A stretch of DNA of 14,948 bases, taken from the NCBI GenBank assembly GCA_013214715.1, contig JABSSB010000019.1:1-14948 (forward strand). Reading direction: 5' to 3'. A program made the translations under genes and the position numbers. Position 1 is the stretch's first letter. Each line of letters begins with the position of its first letter. This document shows, piece after piece, positions 6,108 through 13,572 of the stretch. Under the pieces are notes generated by a model, which did not search any database, was not told where the DNA came from, and saw nothing but the letters and a program-made list of their open reading frames with translations. This stretch comes from Paracoccaceae bacterium. Lineage in GTDB: Bacteria > Pseudomonadota > Alphaproteobacteria > Rhodobacterales > Rhodobacteraceae.

Positions 6108-6472
6108 GCACACCTGAGTTGATCAAGCTTGGTGTGGTGGTCAGTGATCGCGGGTCCCGCTTTGCAGTCAGTGCGGCGCGCGTCACCGACCGGGCAGGTG
6201 TGGATGCTGCGCTGGCCGCGCTGAAATCCGACCGAGCCTATGCCAAAGCGACACATAACAGTTGGGCGGTCTTGCTGCCGACCGGCGGGCTCAAGGCCGA
6301 TGATGGAGAGGCCGGGGCCGGCATGGTGATCCTGAACATGCTGACCAGGCAGGAGCTTGCTGGACATCTCGTGGTGGTGACACGCTGGTATGGCGGCAAG
6401 AAACTGGGCGGCGACCGGTTTCGGCGAGTGCAGGACGCGGTGCGTGCCTATTTTGACAGCGTGCCGGATTGA
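6104..6472 (+). CDS. IMPACT/YigZ family protein, N-terminal domain only
   Basis: A 122-residue protein of the UPF0029/IMPACT N-terminal fold (PF01205). The diagnostic blocks are NSWAVLL (residues about 52-58), DDGEAGAGMVIL and VVVTRWYGGKKLGGDRFRRVQDA. Escherichia coli YigZ is about 204 residues because it carries a second ferredoxin-like domain; that domain is absent here, and the motif usually read as DDGEPSGTAG is altered to DDGEAGAG. Eukaryotic IMPACT acts in Gcn2 signalling; the bacterial role is not established, with ribosome or RNA association suggested by fold. It begins with GTG at 6104 overlapping the protease stop (GTGA), so expression is coupled to that gene. The pairing of a cytoplasmic IMPACT protein with a periplasmic protease may be just operon packing. 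Confidence 0.85.
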   Translation: MSTPELIKLGVVVSDRGSRFAVSAARVTDRAGVDAALAALKSDRAYAKATHNSWAVLLPTGGLKADDGEAGAGMVILNMLTRQELAGHLVVVTRWYGGKKLGGDRFRRVQDAVRAYFDSVPD

Positions 6473-6538
6473 CGCAGATCAAGGCTTTAACCCGCGCCGC
6501 AAGGCCGTCTTTCCGATGTATCCGCACAGGAGGGGATC

Positions 6539-6847
6539 ATGCAGGATACCAAGACGATCAAACGGCACACCGCGCTGTTCGACCGGATGAGTGCGCATGC
6601 CAATATCGATATGGTAGAGGCCGTTTTACGCAGCGAAGTGGAGCCGAGTGAGCTTGTGGATGCGGTTCTGAAATGCACTGGATGCGCCTGCCTGGACACA
6701 TGCGAGGCACGCCTCGCCAGTAGACCGGACGGGTCGAGGCCCGTCCCGCATTACTGCCGATATGTTCCGGCTGCTCAAGACCTGATCAGGGCTTCAGCGT
6801 CGCGCGGGGCCGAGTGGCCGTGCGGCGCGGTTTTGTGGTGCAACTGA
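6539..6847 (+). CDS. Small cysteine-rich DUF6455-like protein
   Basis: A 102-residue soluble protein. An N-terminal helical part (KRHTALFDRMSAHANIDMVEAVL) leads into the Cys cluster KCTGCACLDTC (C46, C49, C51, C55), followed by HYCRY (C73). This order of helix, CxGC, C and a late PxYCR matches the Rhodobacterales DUF6455 family as I remember it, and the four conserved Cys could bind a metal or an iron-sulfur cluster. The family usually ends soon after the last CR motif; here about 28 further residues, including two more Cys, continue into DNA that also encodes the convergent DCC protein. The start is well supported by AGGAGGGG ending 3 bases before the ATG. Function is unknown. It lies 66 bases after the IMPACT gene. 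Confidence 0.75.
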   Translation: MQDTKTIKRHTALFDRMSAHANIDMVEAVLRSEVEPSELVDAVLKCTGCACLDTCEARLASRPDGSRPVPHYCRYVPAAQDLIRASASRGAEWPCGAVLWCN

Positions 6848-7190
6848 ACAGGTAGCGTGCCAGAACTTTGTTATAGAGAAAAGTCGATGCCTGCCGCACG
6901 CCCGGCAGGCCAAAGAGTGTTGCCAATGGCTTGTAGCGGGGCATCAGGCCCCAAAGGAGCAGATAGGCTGCCATGCCCTCATAGGCTTCGCCTGCATGTC
7001 GGACATGGAGGATCCTCTCTGCTTCGGAGCGTGTGACGCCCCAATCATCCAGATCGGTTTCGTTAAGATCTTCGAACCACATCGGCAGATCATGTTTTGC
7101 TGCGTAGCGGGCATAGGTTGCGATCTCGCCGTTACAGATGCGGCAGGAACCATTATACAGAATGCGGGTTGTTTTCTCGATCTCAGCCAT
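6786..7190 (-). CDS. DCC family thiol-redox protein (DUF393)
   Basis: A 134-residue thioredoxin-like protein of the DUF393/DCC family (PF04134). The N-terminal strand ILYNGSCRICNGEI carries the redox pair C16-x-x-C19. Then come FEDLNETDLDDWG, the HVRHAGEAYEGMAA block, and LPGVRQASTFLYNKVLARY, all in the family order. It is expected to be a thiol-disulfide oxidoreductase of the cytoplasm or membrane face; no partner is known. The ATG at 7190 gives the family's normal start; another ATG at 7199 adds MAR and cannot be excluded. The C-terminus after YLFSC is a basic tail (TTKPRRTATRPRATLKP) encoded in the 62 bases that overlap, antiparallel, the DUF6455-like gene. That tail may be lineage-specific. 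Confidence 0.85.
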   Translation of the reverse strand: MAEIEKTTRILYNGSCRICNGEIATYARYAAKHDLPMWFEDLNETDLDDWGVTRSEAERILHVRHAGEAYEGMAAYLLLWGLMPRYKPLATLFGLPGVRQASTFLYNKVLARYLFSCTTKPRRTATRPRATLKP

Positions 7191-7334
7191 GCGTGCCATA
7201 TGAGGGCAGGACAGGTGGTTTGCCAGAGGGAGATACAACAATAATCTGTCACAAAACAGTGTGCGCTAAGGGCCTGATTTTCAGCGCCTTGTGAGGGGGT
7301 TTGGGTGATCCACTGGCCCGGCTTTTGCGTAAGC

Positions 7335-8732
7335 TCAATCGTTGATGATACGGCCCCAAAGATCGTAATCTGATGCTTCTTCCACCTCGACCGTAACCAT
7401 GTCGCCTGGGTTGAGCCCGTCAAAACCTTCGTCGATGAAAAGATTGCCATCAATTTCGGGCGCGTCGGCCATGGTGCGACAGGTTGCGGCCTCGTCATCG
7501 ACTTCGTCCACGATGACCTGCATCTGCCGGCCAAGCTTGGCCTCAAGCTTCGCGGCTGAGATACGCTGCGCGGTTTCCATGAACCGGTCCCAGCGGTCTT
7601 GTTTGACCTCGGACGGGACGTGATCGGGCAGGTCATTCGCGCGCGCGCCTTTGACGTTTTCATATTGAAAACAGCCCACGCGATCCAACTGCGCCTCTTC
7701 CAGCCAATCCAGCAGCGTCTGAAACTCGGCCTCGGTCTCACCAGGATAGCCGACAATGAAGGTTGAGCGCAGAGTGATATCTGGGCAGACGGCGCGCCAT
7801 GCGGCGATCTCATCCAGGGTCTTGGCCGCGGCGGCCGGACGCGCCATGCGGCGCAGCACATCCGGGTGCGCGTGCTGGAAGGGAATATCCAGATAGGGCA
7901 ACAGGCCGTTCTTGGGATCGGCCATCAGGGGGATCAACTCCCGCACATGCGGATAGGGATAGACGTAATGCAGACGCACCCATGCCCCAAGCTGTCCCAT
8001 TTCGCGGGCCAGATCGGTGATATGGCTGCGCACCTCCCCGTTTTTCCAGGGGTTCACATCATATTTGCGATCCAGCCCATAGGCTGAGGTGTCCTGACTG
8101 ATGACAAGCAATTCGCGCACGCCGGCCTCAACCAGCTTTTCCGCTTCGCGCAAAACGGCATGGGCCGGTCGCGACACCAGCCGTCCGCGCATGTCCGGAA
8201 TGATGCAGAATTTGCACTTGTGATTGCAACCTTCGGAGATTTTTACATAGCTGTAATGCCGAGGCGTGAGCGTGACGCCCGACGCAGGCAGAAGGTCTAC
8301 AAACGGATCGGGAGCGGGAGGCACGGCCCGATGCACGGCATCCAGCACCTGTTCATATTGATGCGGCCCCGTAACTGCGAGGATGTTGGGGTGATGTTCG
8401 CGGATGTAATCAGGCTCCGCGCCCAGGCAGCCCGTGACGATCACTTTCCCGTTTTCGGTCAGCGCCTCTCCGATTGCATCAAGACTTTCGGCCTTGGCAC
8501 TGTCGAGAAAACCGCAGGTGTTCACGATCACAGCCCCCGCACCCTTGTAATCGGGCGACACGCCATAGCCTTCGGCGCGCAAGCGCGTCAGAATACGCTC
8601 GCTGTCGACAAGCGCCTTGGGGCAGCCCAGAGATACCATGCCGATCATCGGCTGACCCTGCCGCCGCGTAGCATCGCCAAGGCGGGCAGAGGGGGCTAGG
8701 TCGGGGCGAAGATCGGGCGGGTTCGTGCTCAT
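7335..8732 (-). CDS. rimO: Ribosomal protein S12 (aspartate) methylthiotransferase RimO
   Basis: A 465-residue radical-SAM enzyme that adds a methylthio group to the beta-carbon of the conserved Asp of ribosomal protein S12. The UPF0004 domain (about 29-140) carries three cluster cysteines C37, C73 and C102. The radical-SAM core has C169-x3-C173-x2-C176 in SEGCNHKCKFC. A C-terminal TRAM domain (about 395-465) ends in DLWGRIIND. MiaB is excluded by RimO-type features such as SLGCPKALVDSE and FIVGYPGETE. The start ATG at 8732 begins MSTNPPDLRPDLAP, a 29-residue leader I associate with Rhodobacterales RimO. The frame stays open further upstream, but that part overlaps the asmA gene and is not coding. 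A 144-base gap with no evident signal separates its end from the DCC gene. Confidence 0.95.
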   Translation of the reverse strand: MSTNPPDLRPDLAPSARLGDATRRQGQPMIGMVSLGCPKALVDSERILTRLRAEGYGVSPDYKGAGAVIVNTCGFLDSAKAESLDAIGEALTENGKVIVTGCLGAEPDYIREHHPNILAVTGPHQYEQVLDAVHRAVPPAPDPFVDLLPASGVTLTPRHYSYVKISEGCNHKCKFCIIPDMRGRLVSRPAHAVLREAEKLVEAGVRELLVISQDTSAYGLDRKYDVNPWKNGEVRSHITDLAREMGQLGAWVRLHYVYPYPHVRELIPLMADPKNGLLPYLDIPFQHAHPDVLRRMARPAAAAKTLDEIAAWRAVCPDITLRSTFIVGYPGETEAEFQTLLDWLEEAQLDRVGCFQYENVKGARANDLPDHVPSEVKQDRWDRFMETAQRISAAKLEAKLGRQMQVIVDEVDDEAATCRTMADAPEIDGNLFIDEGFDGLNPGDMVTVEVEEASDYDLWGRIIND

Positions 8733-8778
8733 CCCCGCCCCATAGCGGAAAGTGATCGGACGGGGAAGGGCTGGGCGG

Positions 8779-8807
8779 TTTCCATGCGATTGGGGCGATG
8801 TTAGTTT
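8779..8807 (+). promoter_or_regulatory. Possible promoter for asmA
   Basis: In the 106-base region between the divergent rimO and asmA starts, TTTCCA (8779-8784, four of six to TTGACA) and TAGTTT (8802-8807, preceded by GATGT) are 17 bases apart. They lie about 31 bases before the asmA start, with AGGAG (8827-8831) in between. This is a by-eye match. Confidence 0.27.
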
Positions 8808-8838
8808 GTGGGAACGGGCTGAAGACAGGAGCAAGCCG

Positions 8839-10722
8839 ATGACATGGGTGATCCGGATTGTCGCGGGCTTGGCAATTTTGATTGCTGTGGCCACGGCCGG
8901 GGTTTTTTTGATCCCCAAAGACCGTGTGATGGCCGTCGCCCTTGAGCAGCTTCGACAAGCAACCGGGCGCGATGTGCAGGTCAAAGGTGTTGGACAGATG
9001 ACCCTTTGGCCCAGCCTTGGGGTGCGCACCGGTGCGGTCACGGTTTCCAACGCGCCCTGGGGCACGCAAACGCCCTTGTTTCAGGCAGACGCTTTGGATG
9101 TTTCTCTTGATCTCATGGCATTGATCAGCGGGGATGTGCAGATCCGTCGCGTTGCGGCCGTGGCGCCCCGGCTGGCTTTGGAGACGAATGCAGACGGCCA
9201 ATATAATTGGCAATTCGCCCCCATTGGAGCGTCGCCATCTACCGAAGGGTCAAGCCCCCACGCGCGTGCCCGCAAGATCACGGTTGAAGAGATAGAAGTT
9301 GAAGACGCAGTCATCAGTTTTGCCGCGCCGGACCGGCCGATCGAGCGTGTGCAGGGCATTGACCTGTGGTTTGAGCAAGAGGCGGGCACAGGGTCGGCAG
9401 AGTTGACCCTGTCGGGGCGGTTGAGCGAAGACGCAATCACGCTCACTGCCGATATTTCTGCCTTCGAGGCTTTGCAAGCCCGACAGCCCAGCGATGTGGC
9501 GTTGAACCTGCGCACAAAAGGCGGATCCGCCACCTTTGACGGACGCCTTGCAGCAACCGGAGACGTCGCCGGGCGGGCGGCATTGGACATCAACAACATT
9601 GGGACGGTTCTTGCCGCTTTGGGCCTGGCGTCGGATATCCTGCCTGCCAGCTTGGGACCAGAGATTGCAGGTGATGTTCAGCTTGCGGTGCGTCCCAGCT
9701 TTGTCTCGCTGCAAGATTTGACGCTTGCAGCCGGACAAAATCAGGTTTCCGGTGATCTTGAGATCGACTTGCAAGGCAAGCCGAAAATCACTGGCAAACT
9801 GTCCTCGACCGGGCTGGATCTGGGGCCAGCGATGAGCTCCGGCGGGGCGACGACTGGCAACAGCCGGACCCATGCAGATTCGGGTCGGATCGATGCTTCG
9901 GTCCTGCATCTTGTTGATGCCGAGTTTGCATTTGATCTGGCTTCACTGAAAGTGCCACAAACCGCGTTGGGTCGTGTTTCAGGGGATGTGGCGCTTGAAA
10001 ATGGGCGCGCTGTGCTTCGGATTGAACAGGCAGAGGCTTTTGATGGCACGCTCAGCGGGGACCTTGTGGCCAACGCGCGCGACGGTTTTTCGGCCAGCGC
10101 TGATCTTAAGGCAAATGGTTTGAGTCTGGCGAGCATAACGCGCGATCTTATGGGGCAAGCGTCGGTGTCCGGCCGTCTGAACGGGGCGGTTGACGTGTTG
10201 GCAAGTGGCGAGACGTCCCAAGCCCTGATGCGCAGCGCCGAAGGGACCGGACGGCTGGCTATCGGTGGCGGAACCGTTGGCGGCATCGATTTGCTCGCAA
10301 TCATGCAAGGTAGCGCGCCGGGCAGCGGCACAACAGTGTTCGAAAGCATCACAGCCTCCTTCGCGCTTCGTAATGGCAGCCTGTTCAATAAGGATCTGCT
10401 GCTGAAACACGAGCTGTATCAGGCCAAAGGTGCGGGGCGGATCGGCTATGTGGCCCGCGATTTGGACTATCGCGTGACACCGGTCTTTTTCGGTGTATTG
10501 GACGCTTTGGGATTGGCAATCCCGGTCTTGATCCGGGGGTCATGGTCGGCGCCATTGGTGATCCCAGATGTCGAACAAGCTTTGCGCAACCCGATCACCA
10601 AAGGGCTGGACAATGCGGCGACACAAATACTGGGCGGCACTGCCGAAGACGCCGAAGCCATTGGCAATGCCTTGGGGCAAGAGGTCATGCGCGGGTTGCG
10701 CGGCCTGTTGGGGGGAAATTGA
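8839..10722 (+). CDS. asmA: AsmA family protein
   Basis: A 627-residue envelope protein. It begins with a membrane anchor (WVIRIVAGLAILIAVATAGVFL, about residues 3-24) and the rest is predicted to extend into the periplasm. The N-terminal AsmA module follows directly with LEQLRQATGRDVQVKG, TLWPSLGVRTGAVTVSN and the DALDVSLDLMALISGDVQIRR block. Near the end is the second AsmA-like part with GTGRLAIGGGTVGGIDLLA and GRIGYVARDLDYRVTPVF. Length is close to Escherichia coli AsmA (617). AsmA-like proteins form bridge-like or chorein-type structures implicated in phospholipid traffic between inner and outer membranes. ATG 8839 is chosen for AGGAG 7 bases upstream; the frame opens earlier at 8752 but lacks a site. 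It diverges from rimO and converges with the phosphomutase 24 bases away. Confidence 0.92.
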   Translation: MTWVIRIVAGLAILIAVATAGVFLIPKDRVMAVALEQLRQATGRDVQVKGVGQMTLWPSLGVRTGAVTVSNAPWGTQTPLFQADALDVSLDLMALISGDVQIRRVAAVAPRLALETNADGQYNWQFAPIGASPSTEGSSPHARARKITVEEIEVEDAVISFAAPDRPIERVQGIDLWFEQEAGTGSAELTLSGRLSEDAITLTADISAFEALQARQPSDVALNLRTKGGSATFDGRLAATGDVAGRAALDINNIGTVLAALGLASDILPASLGPEIAGDVQLAVRPSFVSLQDLTLAAGQNQVSGDLEIDLQGKPKITGKLSSTGLDLGPAMSSGGATTGNSRTHADSGRIDASVLHLVDAEFAFDLASLKVPQTALGRVSGDVALENGRAVLRIEQAEAFDGTLSGDLVANARDGFSASADLKANGLSLASITRDLMGQASVSGRLNGAVDVLASGETSQALMRSAEGTGRLAIGGGTVGGIDLLAIMQGSAPGSGTTVFESITASFALRNGSLFNKDLLLKHELYQAKGAGRIGYVARDLDYRVTPVFFGVLDALGLAIPVLIRGSWSAPLVIPDVEQALRNPITKGLDNAATQILGGTAEDAEAIGNALGQEVMRGLRGLLGGN

Positions 10723-10746
10723 TCCAACAGACTTGCATGCGGGGTA

Positions 10747-12243
10747 TCAGAAGGTTTGGTCGTAATCGCCTACGCCCGGCTCGGTCCGGATCACCGCGTC
10801 GATATCGGCAAAGATCGCGCGCAGCTCATCCTCGCTGTCTGCGCTTTCGCAGACCACCACAAGATTGGGCGTGTTCGATGACGCCCTTACCAATCCCCAA
10901 GAGCCATTATCGAGGATCACCCGCGCGCCGTTCACCGTGACCACCTGCGCGATGTCACGTCCGGCCAGTTTGTCACCAGCCTCCCCTTTTGCCACAAGCT
11001 TGTCGACGATCCGGGCGAGGATATCGTATTTCTCGGTATCGGCGGCATAGGGGGACATGGTCGGTGTGTTCCACACCTTGGGCAGCGCCTTGCGTAGGTC
11101 CGACATGGATTTGTCAGGGTTGCGGTCCATCAGCTTGCAGATCTCAACCGCCACGCGCATCCCGCAATCATAGCCGCGGCCAATCGGCTCGGCCAGGAAG
11201 TAGTGACCGGATTTCTCGAACCCTGCCAATGCGTCGATTTCCTTGACCCGGCGTTTCATATGGCTGTGACCGGTTTTCCAGTAATCAGCCATGGCGCCAT
11301 TTGCTTTCAGTTCCGGGTCCGAGGCAAAAAGCCCGGTGGATTTCACATCCGCCACAAAGGTCGAATTGGGGTAAATCTTCGACAGATCACGCGCCATGAT
11401 GACCCCGACCTTATCGGCAAAAATCTCTTCGCCCTCGTCATCCACAACGCCACAGCGGTCGCCATCGCCGTCAAAGCCCAGCGCCAGATCCGCGCCAGAG
11501 GCTTTCAACGTGTCGGCCATGTCATGCAGCATATGCATATCTTCGGGGTTCGGGTTGTAGTTGGGGAAGGTGTAATCAAGCTCATTATGGCTAGGCACGA
11601 CTTCGACGCCGATGCGTTCGAAAATTTCCGGTGCAAAGGCCGAGGCCGTGCCATTGCCCGTGGCGCAGACAACTTTAAGCGGGCGCGACATTTTGAAATC
11701 ACCCACGAGGTCATTGATATATGCCTCGCGCACGCCTTCGACAAACTCATAGCCACCGCCGGGTGCCTCATCAAAATCGCCGTTCAGCACGATGTCGCGC
11801 AGTTCAGCCATCTCAACCGGTCCGTGGGTCAAGGGGCGCTCAAAGCCCATTTTGACGCCGGTCCAGCCATTTGGATTGTGGCTTGCCGTGATCATCGCCA
11901 CCGCGGGGGCGTCCAGAAAAAACTGTGAGAAATAGGCCATAGGCGAAAGGGCCGGGCCGATATCCTTTACATGGATGCCCGCACGCATAAGCCCCAGCAC
12001 CACCGCGTTTTTGATCGCCAAAGAATAATCGCGGTAATCATTGCCCACGGCGATCACAGGCTCGATCCCGCGGCGGCGCATCTGCGTCCCCAGACCCAGA
12101 CCCAAAGCGGTCATGCCTGGCAGGTTGATCGCATCCGGATATTTCCAGCGAGCATCATATTCGCGGAAACCCGTGGGTGTGATCATCGCATCGCGAAGGA
12201 ATTCCCAGGTATTGGGCGTGACAGTGGGCAGAGGCTTTGTCAT
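10747..12243 (-). CDS. Phosphomannomutase/phosphoglucomutase
   Basis: A 498-residue alpha-D-phosphohexomutase that moves phosphate between the 1 and 6 positions of mannose or glucose, supplying GDP-mannose or UDP-glucose precursors for envelope polysaccharide. The four active-site loops are intact: phosphoserine loop TASHNPNG (S121), metal loop DGDGDR (D258, D260, D262), sugar-specificity loop FEKSGH (343-347), and phosphate-binding loop RASSNTP (453-459). The specificity loop reads EKSGH rather than the usual GEMSGH/GEQSGH, so the sugar preference cannot be read directly. It is ManB/AlgC-like in length. It starts 23 bases after the kdsA stop with a weak AGAG ribosome-binding site, consistent with an operon. 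I leave the symbol blank because manB, algC and pgm are used inconsistently. Confidence 0.9.
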   Translation of the reverse strand: MTKPLPTVTPNTWEFLRDAMITPTGFREYDARWKYPDAINLPGMTALGLGLGTQMRRRGIEPVIAVGNDYRDYSLAIKNAVVLGLMRAGIHVKDIGPALSPMAYFSQFFLDAPAVAMITASHNPNGWTGVKMGFERPLTHGPVEMAELRDIVLNGDFDEAPGGGYEFVEGVREAYINDLVGDFKMSRPLKVVCATGNGTASAFAPEIFERIGVEVVPSHNELDYTFPNYNPNPEDMHMLHDMADTLKASGADLALGFDGDGDRCGVVDDEGEEIFADKVGVIMARDLSKIYPNSTFVADVKSTGLFASDPELKANGAMADYWKTGHSHMKRRVKEIDALAGFEKSGHYFLAEPIGRGYDCGMRVAVEICKLMDRNPDKSMSDLRKALPKVWNTPTMSPYAADTEKYDILARIVDKLVAKGEAGDKLAGRDIAQVVTVNGARVILDNGSWGLVRASSNTPNLVVVCESADSEDELRAIFADIDAVIRTEPGVGDYDQTF

Positions 12244-12266
12244 GGGGCTACTCTTTAAGAGGGATA

Positions 12267-13100
12267 TCAGATCTTGATCGGGTTGGCTTTGGCCAGTCGG
12301 TCGAACGCCATCAGCGTCTCAATAAGCCTGGGCATCTGATCCAACGGGATCATGTTCGGCCCGTCGCTGGGCGCGGTATCGGGGTCCTGATGAGTTTCGA
12401 TGAACACCGAGGCAATGCCCAGGCTGACCGCCGCGCGCGCCATGACGGGGGCAAATTCGCGCTGTCCGCCGCTTGAGCCGCCTTGCCCGCCCGGCTGCTG
12501 TACCGAATGCGTGGCATCCATCACCACCGGATAGCCCGTCTTGGCCATCTGTGGGAGAGAGCGCATATCCGCCACCAGAGTATTATACCCAAAGGACACC
12601 CCGCGTTCAGTCAGCATGATCTTGGTATTGCCGGTGCTTTCGACCTTGGCCACGGCATGGACCATGTCCCAGGGTGCCAGAAACTGGCCCTTTTTGATGT
12701 TCACCACCGCACCGCTTTCTCCGGCGGCCACAAGCAGATCGGTCTGGCGCGACAGGAAGGCGGGGATCTGAATGATATCAACCGCCTCGGCGGCCGCTGC
12801 GCATTGTTCGGGTGCATGCACGTCGGTCAGGACCGGAACGCCGATGGCTTTGCCTACGCTTTGCAAGGTCTTTAGCCCGTCATCGATGCCCATCCCGCGG
12901 TTGCCCGAAACAGAGGTACGGTTGGCCTTGTCATAGCTGGCCTTGAACACGTACTGCGCCCCCACGGCTTTGCAGGCGTCTTTCATTGCGCCGGCAATCA
13001 TCTGGGCGTGATCACCGCTTTCCAACGCGCATGGACCTGCAATCACGGTGAGAGGTTGATCATTTCCGACCGATAGGCCGGCGACGGGAACAGTCTTCAT
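12267..13100 (-). CDS. kdsA: 3-deoxy-8-phosphooctulonate synthase (KDO-8-P synthase)
   Basis: A 277-residue TIM-barrel enzyme that condenses phosphoenolpyruvate with arabinose 5-phosphate to form KDO 8-phosphate, the committed step to the lipopolysaccharide inner-core sugar. Motifs in order are AGPCALES (C24), FKASYDKANRTS (K53, K58, R61), VLTDVHAPEQ, KKGQFLAPWD, TERGVSFGYNTL and DATHSVQQPGG. The Cys in GPCALES occupies the place of the metal-binding Cys of Aquifex KdsA, where Escherichia coli has Asn, so this is the metal-dependent class. The ATG at 13100 follows AAAGG 7 bases upstream; a TTG one codon earlier is not needed. The phosphomutase gene follows after 23 bases. It diverges from the small membrane-protein gene across a 246-base gap. 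Confidence 0.96.
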   Translation of the reverse strand: MKTVPVAGLSVGNDQPLTVIAGPCALESGDHAQMIAGAMKDACKAVGAQYVFKASYDKANRTSVSGNRGMGIDDGLKTLQSVGKAIGVPVLTDVHAPEQCAAAAEAVDIIQIPAFLSRQTDLLVAAGESGAVVNIKKGQFLAPWDMVHAVAKVESTGNTKIMLTERGVSFGYNTLVADMRSLPQMAKTGYPVVMDATHSVQQPGGQGGSSGGQREFAPVMARAAVSLGIASVFIETHQDPDTAPSDGPNMIPLDQMPRLIETLMAFDRLAKANPIKI

Positions 13101-13346
13101 CAAGCGCCTTTCTGACTGGGCCGAATGGGCAGTTTGTATGCGCTGTCTAACAGGTTTTGCGCGACCTCCAAACCCTTCTGGTGCGTCGCGCCTGACATCT
13201 GGAATTTCCTCCTCACAGCATTGGCGCGCAAGAGAAATCAGAAAAATGGGGGCTCTGTGCCCTTGTTCACAGAACCGCAGGCCGCGCCTCAGTACAAAAG
13301 GGTCAAGGGATCACCTCTGATCACCGTCAAAAGGAAACGCATTGAT
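13101..13346. other. Intergenic region between kdsA and the microprotein gene
   Basis: This 246-base gap is the longest in the window. The plus frame leading into the microprotein is open from 13125, but its residues look unlike a protein (for example AALARKRNQKNGG-like composition with no ribosome-binding site at its start), so I regard it as noncoding. No convincing pair of promoter boxes for either divergent gene is visible by eye. A short tandem repeat lies at 13309-13325. A small RNA or leader is possible but nothing shows it. Confidence 0.4.
13309..13325 (+). repeat. Tandem GATCACC pair before the microprotein gene
   Basis: GATCACC occurs at 13309-13315 and again at 13319-13325, ten bases apart, that is one helical turn. 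The flanks GTCAA (13302-13306 and 13326-13330) are also repeated. It sits immediately before the AAGGAAA ribosome-binding sequence. It could be an operator half-site pair or a chance repeat. Confidence 0.35.
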
Positions 13347-13493
13347 ATGTTGGCTCTCTTCGAAATGCCCGTTGTGCAACTGACCATCTTCATGACCGTG
13401 ATCTACGGGCTGCTGAAGCTGGCTTTTGTTGTCCTGCTCGAAGATGTCAAGCGGCGCTATCCGGACGTGACCATGCGCGATCTGCAGCGCTGA
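13347..13493 (+). CDS. 48-residue single-pass membrane microprotein, unknown function
   Basis: The protein has a short N-terminus (MLALFEMP), one hydrophobic helix of about 24 residues (about 8-32, VVQLTIFMTVIYGLLKLAFVV) and a charged C-terminal tail (LLEDVKRRYPDVTMRDLQR). By the positive-inside rule the tail should be cytoplasmic. AAGGA lies 11 bases before the ATG, a long but usable spacing. An excellent intrinsic terminator 40 bases after the stop supports this being a discrete short transcript ending here. I recognise no family. The open frame extends upstream to 13125, but that extension has no start signal and an implausible composition. It is flanked by the divergent kdsA and the convergent nhaA. 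Confidence 0.62.
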   Translation: MLALFEMPVVQLTIFMTVIYGLLKLAFVVLLEDVKRRYPDVTMRDLQR

Positions 13494-13532
13494 TCTCTTT
13501 CAAGTCCCTCCTTCGGGTTTCCCCAACTGACA

Positions 13533-13558
13533 GGCTCTGCTTCGGCAGAGCCTTTTTT
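13533..13558 (+). terminator. Intrinsic terminator of the microprotein transcript
   Basis: A perfect 8-base stem GGCTCTGC / GCAGAGCC closes on a TTCG loop, giving a C(UUCG)G tetraloop, and is followed by six T residues (13553-13558). It terminates plus-strand transcription. On the minus strand the hairpin is not followed by a U tract, so it is unlikely to serve nhaA. Confidence 0.93.
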
Positions 13559-13572
13559 CTTGTGCGCGCCTT

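Noticed and set aside
7191..7334. Possible terminator or small RNA between rimO and the DCC gene
   Set aside because: Only a 5-base stem with a 15-base loop (GCGCT/AGCGC) and no U tract; nothing supports a defined element.
8733..9065. Upstream extension of the RimO frame by about 110 codons
   Set aside because: It overlaps the start of asmA, has low-complexity Ser/Thr/Arg-rich composition, and RimO of normal length begins at 8732.
8479..9213. Minus-strand open frame of 244 codons across the rimO/asmA divide
   Set aside because: It spans the divergent promoter region and is out of frame with RimO, with no homology I recognise.
10723..10746. Terminator between the convergent asmA and phosphomutase genes
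   Set aside because: The 24-base gap holds no inverted repeat or T run.
13125..13346. In-frame N-terminal extension of the microprotein
   Set aside because: It lacks a start signal, mixes random-looking segments and includes the tandem repeat region; the internal ATG at 13347 gives a clean membrane protein.
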